Below are positions 1-7,912 of a stretch of DNA of 41,187 nt, piece after piece. Position numbers and translations under genes: made by a program. The stretch's first letter is position 1; the number at the start of each line of letters is the position of its first letter. This stretch comes from Candidatus Nanohalarchaeota archaeon QJJ-9. Its GTDB lineage: Archaea; Nanohalarchaeota; Nanosalinia; Nanosalinales; Nanoanaerosalinaceae. The stretch spans positions 1 to 41,187 of the forward strand of contig JALIDQ010000004.1 in the NCBI GenBank assembly GCA_022865275.1, read 5' to 3'. The notes beneath the pieces were generated by a model. The model saw only the letters and a program-made list of their open reading frames with translations. It searched no databases and was not told the origin of the DNA.

Positions 1-360
1 GGTTCCGGCTGAACCCCACGTTATATCAGCTCCCGAAAGACCGCAACTAGTGATTTTACTGGGATGAGATGTATCATCTGCTTCAGGGATACTCCCGTTA
101 CCGAGGACCATGAATTCCAGACCGGGGTCACTACCGCCGTCTGGATCTAGCTGGGTATTGGTCAGCCAATCCTTCCCATCGTCTGTCAACAGGTTATGGG
201 TTGATTCGACCAGGTCTCCGTTCTTGTAGATGTTTACCTGAGAATGGTAATTAAGACTTTCTTCCTTCCCAGAGGTAGGAGTATCTGCTATTGGCAATGC
301 AAAGATCCCTGCAATCGAAATTGCTAGTAGGATTGGTATACCTAAATTTGTTTCTTTCAT
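1..360 (-). CDS. Secreted/membrane-anchored protein, partial (C-terminus beyond window)
   Basis: This reading frame starts with ATG at 360 and stays open for 120 codons to the window edge, so the 3' part is missing. It is absent from the ORF track because it has no stop here. Residues about 6-22 (LGIPILLAISIAGIFAL) form a signal peptide or membrane anchor. The rest is hydrophilic and acidic, with the stretch LLTDDGKDWL followed by LEFMVLGNG. That arrangement resembles small virion or tail-associated proteins that carry a 'GKD...aiGnGt' pattern, but the similarity is from memory and weak. It is the third gene of a minus-strand set of small membrane proteins. Function unknown. Confidence 0.65.
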   Translation of the reverse strand, partial: MKETNLGIPILLAISIAGIFALPIADTPTSGKEESLNYHSQVNIYKNGDLVESTHNLLTDDGKDWLTNTQLDPDGGSDPGLEFMVLGNGSIPEADDTSHPSKITSCGLSGADITWGSAGT

Positions 361-388
361 AGTATCATTTCATAAGTCTTTTAGCTTT

Positions 389-556
389 TTATTTAAAATT
401 TTCTCCTTTATCGGACTGTTCTCTGTTTGAGAGATATATTATAGCTAGGTAAAGTATGAAAGGAGTTCCAAAAGTTCCACCTAAAAGCCAGGATGCGCTT
501 CCGAGTCCTACAGCTATCCCGACTTCTTTAAGGAGTTTCCTGATGTTTATTTCCAT
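389..556 (-). CDS. Small membrane protein, 55 aa
   Basis: A 55-codon frame too short for the ORF track. Its ATG at 556 overlaps the last codons of the upstream gene (stop at 547-549), which is good evidence of translational coupling. After a basic start (MEINIRKLLKE), residues about 12-42 are almost wholly hydrophobic and glycine-rich and probably form one or two membrane helices. The protein ends in a short charged tail. It lies between two other small membrane proteins on the same strand. No family is recognised. Confidence 0.55.
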   Translation of the reverse strand: MEINIRKLLKEVGIAVGLGSASWLLGGTFGTPFILYLAIIYLSNREQSDKGENFK

Positions 557-939
557 ACAAAATCAACCTCTTCCTCTCTTATTTCAAATATGATGCTTGA
601 GATTATTAAAACCACCGAACCGTATAGAGCTATAGAATGCACTCCACTGTCCTTGAAGTCGGCTCCAAGGACATTATCAGGTAGTGATATTAGCCCTCCG
701 AGGTAAAGCGAGTAACCTTTTCTTACTCTGGTATATCCAAGCAACGTATTTCTCTCTACAGTTACAGAGATATCTGAGCCCAGACCTATTTTTTCCGAAG
801 TCCCTGATGCGTTGGTTATTTCGTTCTCCTGGTTGTTTACTCCTGGTCCTCCTGGTAGAGTTGCCAGGACATGGCTTAGAAATATGTACGAGAGTAGGAA
901 TACTACTGATGCCAGCAGTATAGATTTTGCCTGGGACAT
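547..939 (-). CDS. Hypothetical two-helix membrane protein, 130 aa
   Basis: The ORF track starts at 1005, but the better start is ATG at 939 (MSQAKSILLASV). A TATA-like box sits about 27 nt upstream of it, and the extra 22 residues would lie inside the promoter. There is an N-terminal hydrophobic segment at residues about 6-27, an extracellular-type middle rich in Asn, Ser and Gly, and a second helix near the C-terminus (SIALYGSVVLIISSIIF) followed by an acidic tail. It is the first gene of a minus-strand operon with the 55-aa protein and the partial secreted protein. No family is recognised; a role at the cell surface is an inference from topology only. Confidence 0.55.
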   Translation of the reverse strand: MSQAKSILLASVVFLLSYIFLSHVLATLPGGPGVNNQENEITNASGTSEKIGLGSDISVTVERNTLLGYTRVRKGYSLYLGGLISLPDNVLGADFKDSGVHSIALYGSVVLIISSIIFEIREEEVDFVWK

Positions 940-960
940 ACTAACTTTTTCCCCTGAAGG

Positions 961-970
961 TATAAAATGT
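961..970 (-). promoter_or_regulatory. TATA box of the small membrane-protein operon
   Basis: Read on the minus strand the sequence is acattttata. It is centred about 27 nt upstream of the ATG at 939, the spacing expected for a leaderless archaeal transcript. Confidence 0.5.
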
Positions 971-1047
971 TTTTTTTTGGTGGTGTATGGTCTAGATGTT
1001 ATCACTGTTAGACTGGGATCATAGCCTGTGTTTGTGGGAGAGAAAAG

Positions 1048-1056
1048 AGTTTTAAC
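1048..1056 (+). promoter_or_regulatory. TATA-like box of the DNA ligase gene
   Basis: The AT-rich stretch agttttaac is centred about 28 nt before the ligase ATG at 1080, which would give a leaderless mRNA. It is divergent from the promoter at 961-970. Confidence 0.4.
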
Positions 1057-1079
1057 TTTGGCACGGCAATCTTTTACCG

Positions 1080-2768
1080 ATGGATTATTCTGAACTGGCG
1101 GATGTATACGAGTCTTTGGAATCCACGCAGTCCAACCTTGAAAAGACCAGTATATTGGCCAAGGCGTTCTCTTCCTTGGATAAAGAAGAGCTTGAGAAGG
1201 TTGTTAGGCTTTCTATGGGCAGGGTGTTTGCGGCGTGGAAGGATAAGGAGATAGGTATATCATCAAAGCTGATGGTGAAGGCGATATCTAAGGCTACTGG
1301 GGAAAAAGAATCTGATATAGAGGATTTATGGCGAGAGACTGGTGATCTAGGCCTTACCGCGGAGAGGCTTGTAAAGGATAAGAAGCAACAGACTCTTGCG
1401 AAGCAGGAGCTAACTGTGGAAAAGGTCTTCATGACTCTCCAGGAGATGGCTACGTATGAAGGTTCGGGGAGCCAGGAGAAGAAGTTGGATAAAGCGGCGG
1501 AGCTTCTGTCTTCCGCGGAACCACGAGAAGCGAGATATATTACGAGGACTATAATAGGTGATATGAGGGTAGGTGTCGGTGAGGGAACGGTAAGGGATGC
1601 TATAGCTGAGGCTTTCTTTCCTGAAGAAGAGAAGGAAGAGGTTAAATCCAAAATTCAGCATGCGTACGATATGGCTAACGATTTCTCGGTTGTTGCAAGG
1701 ACTGCAAAGGAGGAGGGTTTTTCGGGTCTTGAAGAGGTTGAGATGGAGCTTTTCAGGCCTATACAGATGATGCTTGCGCAGAAAGCGGAGGATATGGAGG
1801 ATGGTTTTGAATCTGTAGGAGGTGAGGAGGGCGCTGTTCTGGAGTATAAATACGATGGGATGCGTGTACAGATTCATAAGAAGGGTGATGAGGTTAAGGT
1901 TTTTACGAGAAGGCTTGAAGATGTTACTGAGCAGTTTCCGGATATAGTTGACGCTGTTCGAAAAAACGTTGATGCTCAGGAATGTGTTTTGGACGGTGAA
2001 GCTGTCGCCTATAATCCGGAAGATATGTCTAATATTCCTTTCCAGAAGCTTTCAAAGCGTATAAAGAGGAAGTATGGTATAGAGGAGATGGTGGAAGAGA
2101 TTCCTGTGGTTGTACATCTGTTTGATGTTCTCTATCTGGAGGGAGATTCTTTTATAAGCAAACCCCTTGAAAAGCGTTGGAGTAAGCTTAAGGAGGTTGT
2201 AGAGGAGGCTGAATATGACTTAGACCTGGCAAAGCATCTTGAGACTTCAAGTATCGAGGATGCAAACTCTTTCTACCAGGAAGCGCTCCAGTCAGATGCT
2301 GAGGGTATAATGATGAAGAATCCTGATGCTGAGTTCAAGCCTGGGTCTCGTGTCGGCTATATGGTTAAGCTGAAGCCTGTAATGGAGACTCTTGACCTTG
2401 TAGTTGTTGGAGCGGAATGGGGGGAGGGTAGAAGGAGCGACTGGCTAGGATCTTATCGTCTTGCATGTAGAGACGAGGATTTGGGCGAGTTTAAGGTTGT
2501 AGGAAAGATGGCTACCGGTTTTACAGACGAGCAGCTTGAGGAGATGACTGAGAAGATAAAGCCTCTGATCACTAAGGAAGAGGGTAGAGAGGTTGATGTG
2601 AAGCCTGATCTGGTTGTTGAGGTCTCTTACGAGGAGTTGCAGAAGTCTCCGCAGTATTCTTCGGGTTATGCTTTAAGGTTTCCAAGGCTTGTCCAGATAC
2701 GGGAGGACTTGGGCGTTGAAGGCGCTGATACTCTTTCAAAGGTTAGTGATTTGTATGAGAGTCAGTAG
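1080..2768 (+). CDS. lig: ATP-dependent DNA ligase
   Basis: Joins nicks in double-stranded DNA in replication and repair through a ligase-AMP intermediate. At 562 aa it has the normal length of archaeal/eukaryotic-type ligases. The N-terminal DNA-binding domain covers about residues 1-220. The adenylation domain follows with motif I KYDGMR, whose K257 is the expected AMP-accepting lysine. Motif III is seen around 345-353 (HLFDVLYLE), motif IV at EGIMMK (409-414) and motif V at VKLKP (429-433). The C-terminal part is the OB-fold. All key residues are intact. The ATG at 1080 is supported by a TATA-like box about 28 nt upstream. It is followed by an independently promoted TrmB gene. Confidence 0.96.
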   Translation: MDYSELADVYESLESTQSNLEKTSILAKAFSSLDKEELEKVVRLSMGRVFAAWKDKEIGISSKLMVKAISKATGEKESDIEDLWRETGDLGLTAERLVKDKKQQTLAKQELTVEKVFMTLQEMATYEGSGSQEKKLDKAAELLSSAEPREARYITRTIIGDMRVGVGEGTVRDAIAEAFFPEEEKEEVKSKIQHAYDMANDFSVVARTAKEEGFSGLEEVEMELFRPIQMMLAQKAEDMEDGFESVGGEEGAVLEYKYDGMRVQIHKKGDEVKVFTRRLEDVTEQFPDIVDAVRKNVDAQECVLDGEAVAYNPEDMSNIPFQKLSKRIKRKYGIEEMVEEIPVVVHLFDVLYLEGDSFISKPLEKRWSKLKEVVEEAEYDLDLAKHLETSSIEDANSFYQEALQSDAEGIMMKNPDAEFKPGSRVGYMVKLKPVMETLDLVVVGAEWGEGRRSDWLGSYRLACRDEDLGEFKVVGKMATGFTDEQLEEMTEKIKPLITKEEGREVDVKPDLVVEVSYEELQKSPQYSSGYALRFPRLVQIREDLGVEGADTLSKVSDLYESQ

Positions 2769-2775
2769 AGGAAAG

Positions 2776-2876
2776 GTTTATATAAGTTTGATGCCTATAT
2801 ATAAGTAGTGGCTTTGAAGTGATAACAAGGGTTTTGAGGTTTAGTTATATAAACGATAAGGTGGAAAAAATATATT
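2776..2876 (+). promoter_or_regulatory. Cluster of TATA-like boxes upstream of the TrmB gene
   Basis: Four TATA-like elements lie in about 100 bp: gtttatataag (2776-2786), cctatatataag (2794-2805), gttatataaac (2844-2854) and aaaatatatt (2867-2876). The last is about 25 nt from the ATG at 2897. Several could serve as promoters, or some could be regulator-binding sites. Confidence 0.4.
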
Positions 2877-2896
2877 GAGTAAAGGGTGCTAAAATA

Positions 2897-3715
2897 ATGG
2901 TTGCTAGTCAAGAAACTCTGGATGCTTTGGAAGAATTAGGCCTTAACATGTACGAACGTAAGATATATTCTGCGCTAATCTCAAGGGGAGTTTCTACTGC
3001 TGGAGAGCTGTCTAAGATGACTGGTGTACCTCGTTCAAGGACCTATGATGTTCTTGAGTCTCTAGCTGAGAAGGGTTTTGCTGTAATTAAGCCTTCTAAG
3101 CCTATGAAATATGTATCAGTTCCTCCTGGAGAAGCGCTTGAAAACGCTAAGGAAATACATAAGGAGGAGATACAGAAGAAGATGGATAAGCTCGATAAGT
3201 TTAAGGAAAGCGAGGCTATAAGAGAGCTTAGAGAGCTTTATGACGAAGGTATTGAGAGAGTTGAGCCTGGAGAGATGACTGGCGCGGTAAAAGGTAGGCA
3301 TAACATTCACAAGCGGATGGGTAATATGATCCAGTCTGCTGAAAGTGAGATAAAACTTCTTACTACTGAGGAAGGTCTTAATGATCTGGTGGAGAACCAT
3401 ATGGATCTTCTTGAGGAGTCAGAGGATGCTGGTGTAAACATAAGGATTATAGCACCTATCACGGACAGTAACCAGGACGCGTATGAGAAGGTTGATGAGC
3501 TAGCTGAAGTAAGACACCTGTCTGAGGAAGATATAGAAGAGGTTCCTGAAGGTAGGTTTGCTATAGTTGATGATGAGGAGATGACATTCTCACTGACGCA
3601 TGAGGACACACATCCTACACAGGACACTGCTTTCTGGTCGAAGTCGAATCACGCTGCTTCTGAGGCGGTGGGACCTCTTTTTGAGGTTCTCTGGAACAAG
3701 TCTAGGGAGCTTTAA
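2897..3715 (+). CDS. TrmB-family transcriptional regulator
   Basis: A 272-aa DNA-binding protein. The N-terminal winged helix-turn-helix (about residues 6-75; LNMYERKIYSALISRG, then GVPRSRTYDVLESLAEKGF) is typical of TrmB, the archaeal family that often responds to sugars. A charged coiled region (about 80-115) links to a C-terminal effector-type domain with AVKGRHNIHKRMGNMI. The classic maltose-binding C-terminal domain is not evident, so the ligand cannot be named. The gene stands alone with its own promoter cluster and ends 15 bp from the convergent sppA. Autoregulation through the repeated TATA-like boxes is possible but inferred. Confidence 0.85.
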   Translation: MVASQETLDALEELGLNMYERKIYSALISRGVSTAGELSKMTGVPRSRTYDVLESLAEKGFAVIKPSKPMKYVSVPPGEALENAKEIHKEEIQKKMDKLDKFKESEAIRELRELYDEGIERVEPGEMTGAVKGRHNIHKRMGNMIQSAESEIKLLTTEEGLNDLVENHMDLLEESEDAGVNIRIIAPITDSNQDAYEKVDELAEVRHLSEEDIEEVPEGRFAIVDDEEMTFSLTHEDTHPTQDTAFWSKSNHAASEAVGPLFEVLWNKSREL

Positions 3716-3730
3716 TTTCTCTTCTTTCTT

Positions 3731-4624
3731 CTATCTATATAATGCTTCTATTCCTCTGTTCTTTTCTACAGAAGTCAGCGCTTTCCCTATCCCTACCCCT
3801 ATCTGCTGTGAAATAAGTGAGAGGAAGTTGAAGGTCTTTTCAGGTTGGTATTCCTTTGTCTTAAGTTCCTGTTCTGTACGGTTCTCCAGATATTCCATCA
3901 CTTCTTTTCTTCCTCCTGTCTCGTCTATCAGTCCTATCTCGTCTGCTTTTTCTCCCAGAAAGGTCTGACCCTTGGCGTATTTCTTTACTTTTTCTTTACT
4001 CATGTTCCTGTTCTCTGCTACTGATTCTATGAATTTGGAGTGTATCTTCTCTATCTGCTCTTTGAGCATCTTTTTTTCCTTTTCTGTGATGTTTTCAAAG
4101 GGAGAACCTATGTCTTTGTATCTTCCCGCTGTTATGTTCACGTACTGGATTCCTAACTTTTCTAGAAGGCCTGTGTACTCGAGGTAGGATGATTTTACAC
4201 CTATGCTGCCTGTAAGGGTTAACTCGTCCGCTATTATATGGTCGCAGTCGCTTGATGCCCAGTATCCTCCTGAGGCAGCAACTTCGCCTAACAGACAGGC
4301 GGTGGGTTTTTCTATCTCGCCTATATACTCCGCCATATCTTTTGAAGCTACTGCACCGCCTCCAGGAGAGTTGATTTCGAAAATAAACGCTTCTACGCTG
4401 TCTTTTTCAGCTTCCTGTATGAGCTGCCTTATCTGCTCTGGTGAGGTTGAACTGGAGCCTAGCTGGCTTTCAGCTCCTATGATTCCGTTAATCTTTATCT
4501 CTGCAGTTTTTCCCTTACTTGATATGTTGTTTACGCTTGAGTTTAACCCTATCACACCTACTATTGCGATACCGATTATTCCGAGGAGAACAAAGTGCTC
4601 CCATTCCAGTTTTTCTATTTCCAT
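3731..4624 (-). CDS. sppA: Signal peptide peptidase SppA (S49 serine protease)
   Basis: Membrane-anchored protease thought to degrade leftover signal peptides. The 297-aa protein has one N-terminal transmembrane helix (about residues 11-28), then a single S49/ClpP-like domain, the short archaeal/Gram-positive form. The catalytic pair is visible: Ser118 in AASGGYW and Lys170 in GRYKDIGSPF. INSPGGG (about 84-90) provides the oxyanion region. It is the last gene of the minus-strand run cca-adk-adk-sppA, starting 4 bp after the adenylate kinase stop, so it is probably co-transcribed. Confidence 0.93.
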   Translation of the reverse strand: MEIEKLEWEHFVLLGIIGIAIVGVIGLNSSVNNISSKGKTAEIKINGIIGAESQLGSSSTSPEQIRQLIQEAEKDSVEAFIFEINSPGGGAVASKDMAEYIGEIEKPTACLLGEVAASGGYWASSDCDHIIADELTLTGSIGVKSSYLEYTGLLEKLGIQYVNITAGRYKDIGSPFENITEKEKKMLKEQIEKIHSKFIESVAENRNMSKEKVKKYAKGQTFLGEKADEIGLIDETGGRKEVMEYLENRTEQELKTKEYQPEKTFNFLSLISQQIGVGIGKALTSVEKNRGIEALYR

Positions 4625-4628
4625 ACTA

Positions 4629-5267
4629 TCACTCTATCTTTTCCACTTCCTTTTTTACATCTTTCCAGACCTGTTCTATCGGGCGGTTTCCGTCGATTTC
4701 TTCTAGCAGACCTTTTTTCCTGTAGTATTCTACCAGTGGCTTTGTTTTCTCTCTGTAGACTTCTAGTCTTTCTTCGAGAACTTCTTCTGTATCATCATCT
4801 CTCTGTATTAGCTTTCCACCGCATTTATCGCAGGTTCCTTCCTGATCTGGCGGGTTGTACTTGGTGTGGTATATTTCTCCACATTCTTTGCAGATTCTTC
4901 TACCGGTAATCCTTTCTTTTATGTTTTCCTTACTCGCGTTTATATGGAGCACAAGGCCTATCTCGATTATTTCTTCCAGTTCTTGAGCTTGTACCTTATC
5001 TCTTGGAGCATCGTCTAACACAAATCCTTGGGCGGTATCCGGCTTCCTTAACCTTTTCTCAAACAGGTCCATTACTACTTCATCAGGTAGAAGCTCACCG
5101 TTCTTTAGGTATTCTCTGACGGTCTTGTGGTCGACTTCTATATCTTTATGGTGCCTTAGGATTTCTCCTATATCTATAAGTGGTATACCAAAGTTTTCTG
5201 TTATCTTTTCTGCCTGTGTGCCTTTTCCAGCCCCAGGCGGTCCGAGAACGATTATGTTTTTAGACAT
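4629..5267 (-). CDS. adk: Adenylate kinase-like nucleoside monophosphate kinase (paralog 1)
   Basis: Expected to catalyse ATP + NMP to ADP + NDP. The start is placed at MSKNIIV (ATG 5267), which overlaps the previous gene by 8 nt; an in-frame ATG at 5276 is the alternative. The P-loop GPPGAGKGTQ is perfect. The LID carries four Cys (CKECG...CDKCG) for a structural zinc. However, the NMP-binding motif, normally DGFPRT, reads DDAPRD, and the usual STGD reads DIGE. The neighbouring paralog keeps more of the canonical NMP-site residues. The acceptor nucleotide of this enzyme is therefore uncertain. Confidence 0.85.
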   Translation of the reverse strand: MSKNIIVLGPPGAGKGTQAEKITENFGIPLIDIGEILRHHKDIEVDHKTVREYLKNGELLPDEVVMDLFEKRLRKPDTAQGFVLDDAPRDKVQAQELEEIIEIGLVLHINASKENIKERITGRRICKECGEIYHTKYNPPDQEGTCDKCGGKLIQRDDDTEEVLEERLEVYREKTKPLVEYYRKKGLLEEIDGNRPIEQVWKDVKKEVEKIE

Positions 5268-5916
5268 TGTCTCCATCTCTTTTTATTCTTGTTTTTACCT
5301 GGTTCCATGTGTTTTCTATCGTTCCGTTTGCATCTATTTTTTCCAGTTTACTGTATGCTTCGTAGAAGTCGACGAGTTTCTTTGTCTTGTTCCGGTACTC
5401 TTTTATCTGGCCTTTTAGAGCTGTTCGAGAGTTGTCTTCTCTTGCTTTTAGTTTTGAACCACATCGGTCGCATATACCGTATCTTTTAGGAGGTTTCAGC
5501 CTTAAGTGGTATGTTTCACCGCATTCTGGGCAGTACATTCTCTCGCTTGCTCTTTCCTGGATTTTTGCGTCTTCTAACTGGAGCATTAAGACTATATCTA
5601 GGGGTTTAAAGTCGTGTAGGGCTTCTGCTTGTTTTATTGTCCTAGGATAACCGTCGAGTACAAACCCTTCACTGAACTCAGGCTGGCTTAGGTGCTGTTT
5701 TACTATCTGGACTATAAGAGGATCTGGTACAAGCTTGCCTTTTTCTATATAGTTTCTAGGCTTGCCGTACTCGGTCTTCTGGTTCTTGTTCTGCCTTAGG
5801 ATCTGACCGGTTGTAAGCCTTGGCAGGTTAAACTTCTGTTCTATCCTTTCTGCCTGAGTTGTCTTTCCTGAGGCAGGAGGTCCTATAAGCGCTATTTTTT
5901 TGTACAGCTTAATCAC
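5260..5916 (-). CDS. adk: Adenylate kinase (paralog 2)
   Basis: Second 218-aa AMP kinase directly upstream of the first. The P-loop is altered to GPPASGKTTQ but keeps Lys and Thr. The AMP-site motifs LTTGQILR and DGYPRT are close to the canonical forms, and the LID has a four-Cys zinc site (CPECG...CDRCG). The start codon is GTG at 5916, overlapping the cca stop by 8 nt; no better ATG exists. The sequence is only moderately similar to paralog 1, so this looks like an old duplication or two origins rather than a recent copy. Between the two, this one looks the more typical AMP kinase at its acceptor site. Confidence 0.87.
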   Translation of the reverse strand: MIKLYKKIALIGPPASGKTTQAERIEQKFNLPRLTTGQILRQNKNQKTEYGKPRNYIEKGKLVPDPLIVQIVKQHLSQPEFSEGFVLDGYPRTIKQAEALHDFKPLDIVLMLQLEDAKIQERASERMYCPECGETYHLRLKPPKRYGICDRCGSKLKAREDNSRTALKGQIKEYRNKTKKLVDFYEAYSKLEKIDANGTIENTWNQVKTRIKRDGDNV

Positions 5917-7252
5917 CTATTTCCAGGAAGTCCATAAGATATTTAAGCCAGTCTTCTCCTTTTAGCTCTGGTTTCTTGATTTTTCTGTTCTTTAAAGGTT
6001 CTACAAGGTTTTCTGGAACTCCTTTTTCTTTCATATCGTCTTGGAAAAACTCTTCCAGGAGCTTTTTTGCGTCTGTATGCTCTCTTTCTACTATTGTAGT
6101 AACCCTGCTGTCTTCTACCCAGACGTTTTCGTATTTTTTCCTGAACTGCCTGAGATGTTTTTCGTTGTGGAAGACTTCAGGACCCCAATGTTTGATTTTG
6201 CCGGGTAGATTGGCGACTTGGAAGTCGAATACTAGTTTTATGGTCTCTTCTCCAACGTAGAAGTCGGATTCGAAGAGTTTGAACTCGTTTTTCCTAAGCT
6301 CTTTTCTCGCTCTTCTCATGAGTTTTCTTAGCTGGGGCCACATGATGTCTTCGATAAGATCGGGTCTGTCAAACTCGACTATATATAACTCCCCGCGTGA
6401 TTCTATTTCTTCTCCGATCGCTTCCTTGTCTGTTTCTTTTTCTTCGGGGAAGAAGTATTCTTCTTCAGGTTGTTCCAGGTATCTCCATGCATTGTATACG
6501 AATTTTGCATAGTTTTCCTGGCTTAGTACTGAGGCTACGTTTCTCTCCGGATCAGTGGGGTCGATGACTATAAGATTGTCTTCCATGAATTTTTCCTTAA
6601 GCCTTTCTGGCAGTTCTTTGTGGTGTTCTTCTACGTCGATTATCTGGTTTTTACTCCAGTTCTTCGCTTTTTTCAGCAGGTTCTGGAAGCTTCCGTATTC
6701 CGCTATCAGTATTTCGCATAGCAGCCCTGAGAATCCTTCTGTTTTAAGCGATGATCCGTAGAGGTCTGTGCCTTTGAGGAACTGTTTGAGGAGTACGACC
6801 TGTTTCTTCTCTTCCTCGCTCAGATTCTCGTTCACCCACTCGGTGTGGAAGGGAGTTCTATCAACCGAGGACTTGAGCTCGTCTATTTCTTCTATCTCGT
6901 AAACTGGGATTATCTCTACCTCGAAGCCGTTTATTCTCCCCTTTGTATACGGATGTTCTGCGTAGTCTACTTTATGGTCTCCGTTGAATTCCTGAAAAAC
7001 CGCTTTCCCTATCTCGAGTCCTTTTTCTTCGAGGAAGTCTTCTTCTTTGTCTTTTGAGAAGTATACGAATATGTCCAGGTCCTTGTCCCCGGTTATGAAT
7101 GTCCTTTTTGCGGTTGAACCCATTAGTCCGGCTTTTTTTCCGAATTCTTCTTTTACAAACTGCTTTATGTCCTGGAACTGCTTCTGTACTGCTTTAACTT
7201 CCGCCTGGTCTGGCCAGGTTTTTTTTAGAACCTTTTCTTCGATTGAGTTCAT
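5909..7252 (-). CDS. cca: CCA-adding enzyme (class I archaeal tRNA nucleotidyltransferase)
   Basis: Adds CCA to tRNA 3' ends; the tRNA-Ser gene in this window lacks an encoded CCA and would need it. The 447-aa length is normal for the family. The nucleotidyltransferase head shows GSTAKRT (45-51) and the paired carboxylates in DKDLDIFV (D58, D60). The third metal ligand appears as Glu113 in VEIIPVY, where I recall Asp (VDVVP) in the Archaeoglobus enzyme. The central and tail domains follow, with EHPYTKGRINGF typical of archaeal members. It heads the cca-adk-adk-sppA run, 44 bp after eIF5A. Confidence 0.93.
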   Translation of the reverse strand: MNSIEEKVLKKTWPDQAEVKAVQKQFQDIKQFVKEEFGKKAGLMGSTAKRTFITGDKDLDIFVYFSKDKEEDFLEEKGLEIGKAVFQEFNGDHKVDYAEHPYTKGRINGFEVEIIPVYEIEEIDELKSSVDRTPFHTEWVNENLSEEEKKQVVLLKQFLKGTDLYGSSLKTEGFSGLLCEILIAEYGSFQNLLKKAKNWSKNQIIDVEEHHKELPERLKEKFMEDNLIVIDPTDPERNVASVLSQENYAKFVYNAWRYLEQPEEEYFFPEEKETDKEAIGEEIESRGELYIVEFDRPDLIEDIMWPQLRKLMRRARKELRKNEFKLFESDFYVGEETIKLVFDFQVANLPGKIKHWGPEVFHNEKHLRQFRKKYENVWVEDSRVTTIVEREHTDAKKLLEEFFQDDMKEKGVPENLVEPLKNRKIKKPELKGEDWLKYLMDFLEIGD

Positions 7253-7296
7253 CTAGAATAAGGCTTGGTTCTCCGGATAAAAATAAGTTGGGGAGG

Positions 7297-7680
7297 CTAG
7301 TCGTTCTTCCCTAGGATTTTCTTACGGTCACCGATTATCTGGAAGCGGATTTCTTCTCCTTCCGAGACGTCCATTTCTTCTGGCATCTTCATCTCTTCTG
7401 TCTCGTAGGTATCCATGTCCATTACCTGGGAGATATCTCCGTCCTTTGAGACGATCTGACCTACTTTCTTCTCGGTTGAAGGGGATAGAAGCTTTTTTTC
7501 ACCGCTTTTTGTGACGTTTCTGACTTTTTCATCGAATATTCCTTCTGCCTGTATTCTGAACTTCGCGTGTCCGTGTTTACCTGGTGCTGATTTGTTTACT
7601 TTTCTTACCTCACATGGTTCATCGTCTATCATTACGTAGTCTCCCTTGCTTACGCTTTTAGCTTCTATCTGATGTTTCAT
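7297..7680 (-). CDS. eif5a: Translation initiation/elongation factor 5A (eIF5A/aIF5A)
   Basis: Relieves ribosome stalling, for example at proline-rich stretches, after hypusine modification. The 127-aa protein has the N-terminal SH3-like domain and C-terminal OB fold. The modification loop SAPGKHGHAK places the hypusine lysine at K35. The modifying enzyme, deoxyhypusine synthase, is encoded about 10 kb away in this window. A TATA-like box lies about 40 nt upstream on the minus strand. The predicted structured RNA lies just upstream. Confidence 0.96.
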   Translation of the reverse strand: MKHQIEAKSVSKGDYVMIDDEPCEVRKVNKSAPGKHGHAKFRIQAEGIFDEKVRNVTKSGEKKLLSPSTEKKVGQIVSKDGDISQVMDMDTYETEEMKMPEEMDVSEGEEIRFQIIGDRKKILGKND

Positions 7681-7714
7681 TATTGATACCTCACTGGAAT
7701 AAGGTTTGACTATG

Positions 7715-7724
7715 CTTTTAAAAT
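7715..7724 (-). promoter_or_regulatory. TATA-like box upstream of eIF5A
   Basis: The stretch cttttaaaat is centred about 40 nt before the ATG at 7680, allowing a short leader. It is near-palindromic and could in principle also fire on the plus strand. Confidence 0.35.
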
Positions 7725-7764
7725 TGTTCTAGTCTTGTGGGGTTTTTCAAGAAGAAGTAGAAAG

Positions 7765-7891
7765 AGGTACGTCCCAGGCCTTTGAGCCCGAACGCGGTGT
7801 GCCATATGGTGTGGGGGAAAGGTTTTGGCACGTTTGTTAGGCTCTTCGACCTTGGGGAAGGTCTCGGCCTGTATAGTTTTGGGACGTACCT
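7765..7891 (+). ncRNA. Predicted structured RNA of unknown family (three-way junction)
   Basis: No protein gene covers 7681-7912. The segment is closed by a perfect 12-bp stem (aggtacgtccca at 7765-7776 with tgggacgtacct at 7880-7891). Inside, ggcc pairs with ggcc (7777-7780 / 7866-7869). A long arm follows: gagcc/ggctc, cgaac/gtttg and gtgcc/ggcac, 7784-7844, with a 23-nt loop. A second hairpin is gacctt-gggg-aaggtc (7848-7863). The cgaac/gtttg pairing needs a G-U pair that would be an A-C mismatch on the other strand, which favours plus. No clear promoter is seen on that strand. It does not match 5S rRNA, SRP RNA or RNase P RNA landmarks that I know. Confidence 0.5.
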
Positions 7892-7912
7892 GGGGGATGT
7901 CAGGGGTTTAGG

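Noticed and set aside
7765-7891. 5S rRNA
   Set aside because: It has a closing stem, two arms and a CCCGAAC-like stretch, but CCCGAAC lies in a stem and too close to the first helix, and the second arm is only 16 nt. The fit is too poor.
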